Origin: a virus
Length of the DNA: 52,548 nucleotides
Virus record (IMG/VR): IMGVR_UViG_3300025000_000022
Span: 1-52,548 of that record
Direction: 5' to 3' (one strand)
Shown here: positions 52,312 to 52,548 of the stretch, in pieces
Numbering within the stretch: position 1 is the first letter of the stretch
Layout: each line of letters starts with the position of its first letter
Made by a program: the position numbers and the translations under genes
Notes under the pieces: model-generated
Told to the model about the DNA's origin: nothing
Database searches by the model: none
Seen by the model: the letters and a program-made list of their open reading frames with translations, nothing else

Positions 52312-52548
52312 CATTTATTTCACATAGGTCGTTAATCTATGCAGTTCTCTTATGAACTTCCCTAACTTTCATTAGGATATAAGACTATATCTTCATCCTT
52401 ATTATTAAATAATAAGGAGTCTCCTATTTCGATTTAAGGGATTTTCACCCACTCACTTGAGCCCTACTCCTGTTGCTTATTTCAAAGCTAAAGGATAGTC
52501 GTTGAACCTTTCTCTAATATATTAGAGACTTGGCTGCGGATTACTCAA
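52312..52548 (-). ncRNA. Group I intron E in beta gene (3' part)
   Basis: Minus strand, family 1, entering from outside the window: AATCCGCAGCCAAG, GTTCAACGACTATCC, GAAGATATAGTC (52383-52394), then the closing hairpin as in intron C (GAACTGCATAGATTAACGA) and a 3' end in G at 52312. The 5' part is missing. Confidence 0.85.
52488..52548. repeat. 61-bp direct repeat with the window start
   Basis: Identical to 1-61; intron core of intron E. Confidence 0.9.

Noticed and set aside
1-52548. Complete circular element of about 52.49 kb from the 61-bp terminal overlap
   Set aside because: The overlap is intron core shared by several introns, and closure would fuse beta-prime to beta out of phase.

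Overview
The window is a 52.5 kb, very AT-rich stretch of a large tailed-phage genome. The best guess is a jumbo myovirus of the phiKZ/AR9-PBS1 type infecting a low-GC Firmicute. Three things support this: split multisubunit RNA polymerase genes (beta-prime N-terminal half at the left edge, beta C-terminal half at the right edge), a contractile-tail/baseplate gene set with a 3,321-residue tape measure, and genes arranged in short blocks that alternate strand instead of one late operon. The host and closest relative are inferred, not proven.

Layout. 1-2315 (-): beta-prime gene split by at least three group I introns. 2306-4903 (-): small genes, a Zn-ribbon protein and a gp25-like baseplate wedge protein. 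5019-12557 (+): a membrane protein, a 1.47-kiloresidue multi-enzyme protein (Zn fingers, PD-(D/E)XK, GNAT, DUF5661-like, ASCH-like, SET, NlpC/P60-like, M23, transglutaminase-like), and a run of small early genes. 12664-13474 (-): two small genes. 13594-22422 (+): a DUF6582-like protein, an anchored SH3b/glucosaminidase, a PC4-like ssDNA-binding protein, a PIN/FEN-like protein, a DUF4046-like protein, two HExxH proteins and a baseplate protein. 22452-29599 (-): four paralogous putative internal virion proteins, two structural proteins and a small coiled-coil protein. 29823-35138 (+): three structural genes. 35176-48057 (-): small gene, RusA-like resolvase, SH3b structural protein and the tape measure with C39 and lysozyme domains. 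48203-50299 (+): a DUF7448-like gene, a small gene and two 23-residue-repeat proteins. 50358-52311 (-): C-terminal half of beta with introns, one of which carries an antisense gene.

Regulation is readable. A TATATATTATTA box lies about 34-91 bp upstream of small non-structural genes on both strands. A second box, AACA-N6-TA, lies upstream of virion genes. The second matches what I recall as the AR9 non-virion RNA polymerase late consensus, and this phage encodes that type of polymerase. Perfect hairpins close most blocks.

Strongest observations: (1) a 9-nt micro-exon encoding Tyr-Asp-Gly of the RNA polymerase catalytic motif between two unrelated group I introns; (2) a complete antisense gene with its own early promoter and terminator inside an intron loop; (3) a multi-enzyme protein whose domain blocks are separated by four x-K-E-S motifs, suggesting a polyprotein cut during capsid maturation; (4) similar hydrophobic-x-Glu motifs in four internal-protein paralogs; (5) 61-bp identical window ends that are explained by repeated introns and should not be read as circularity.
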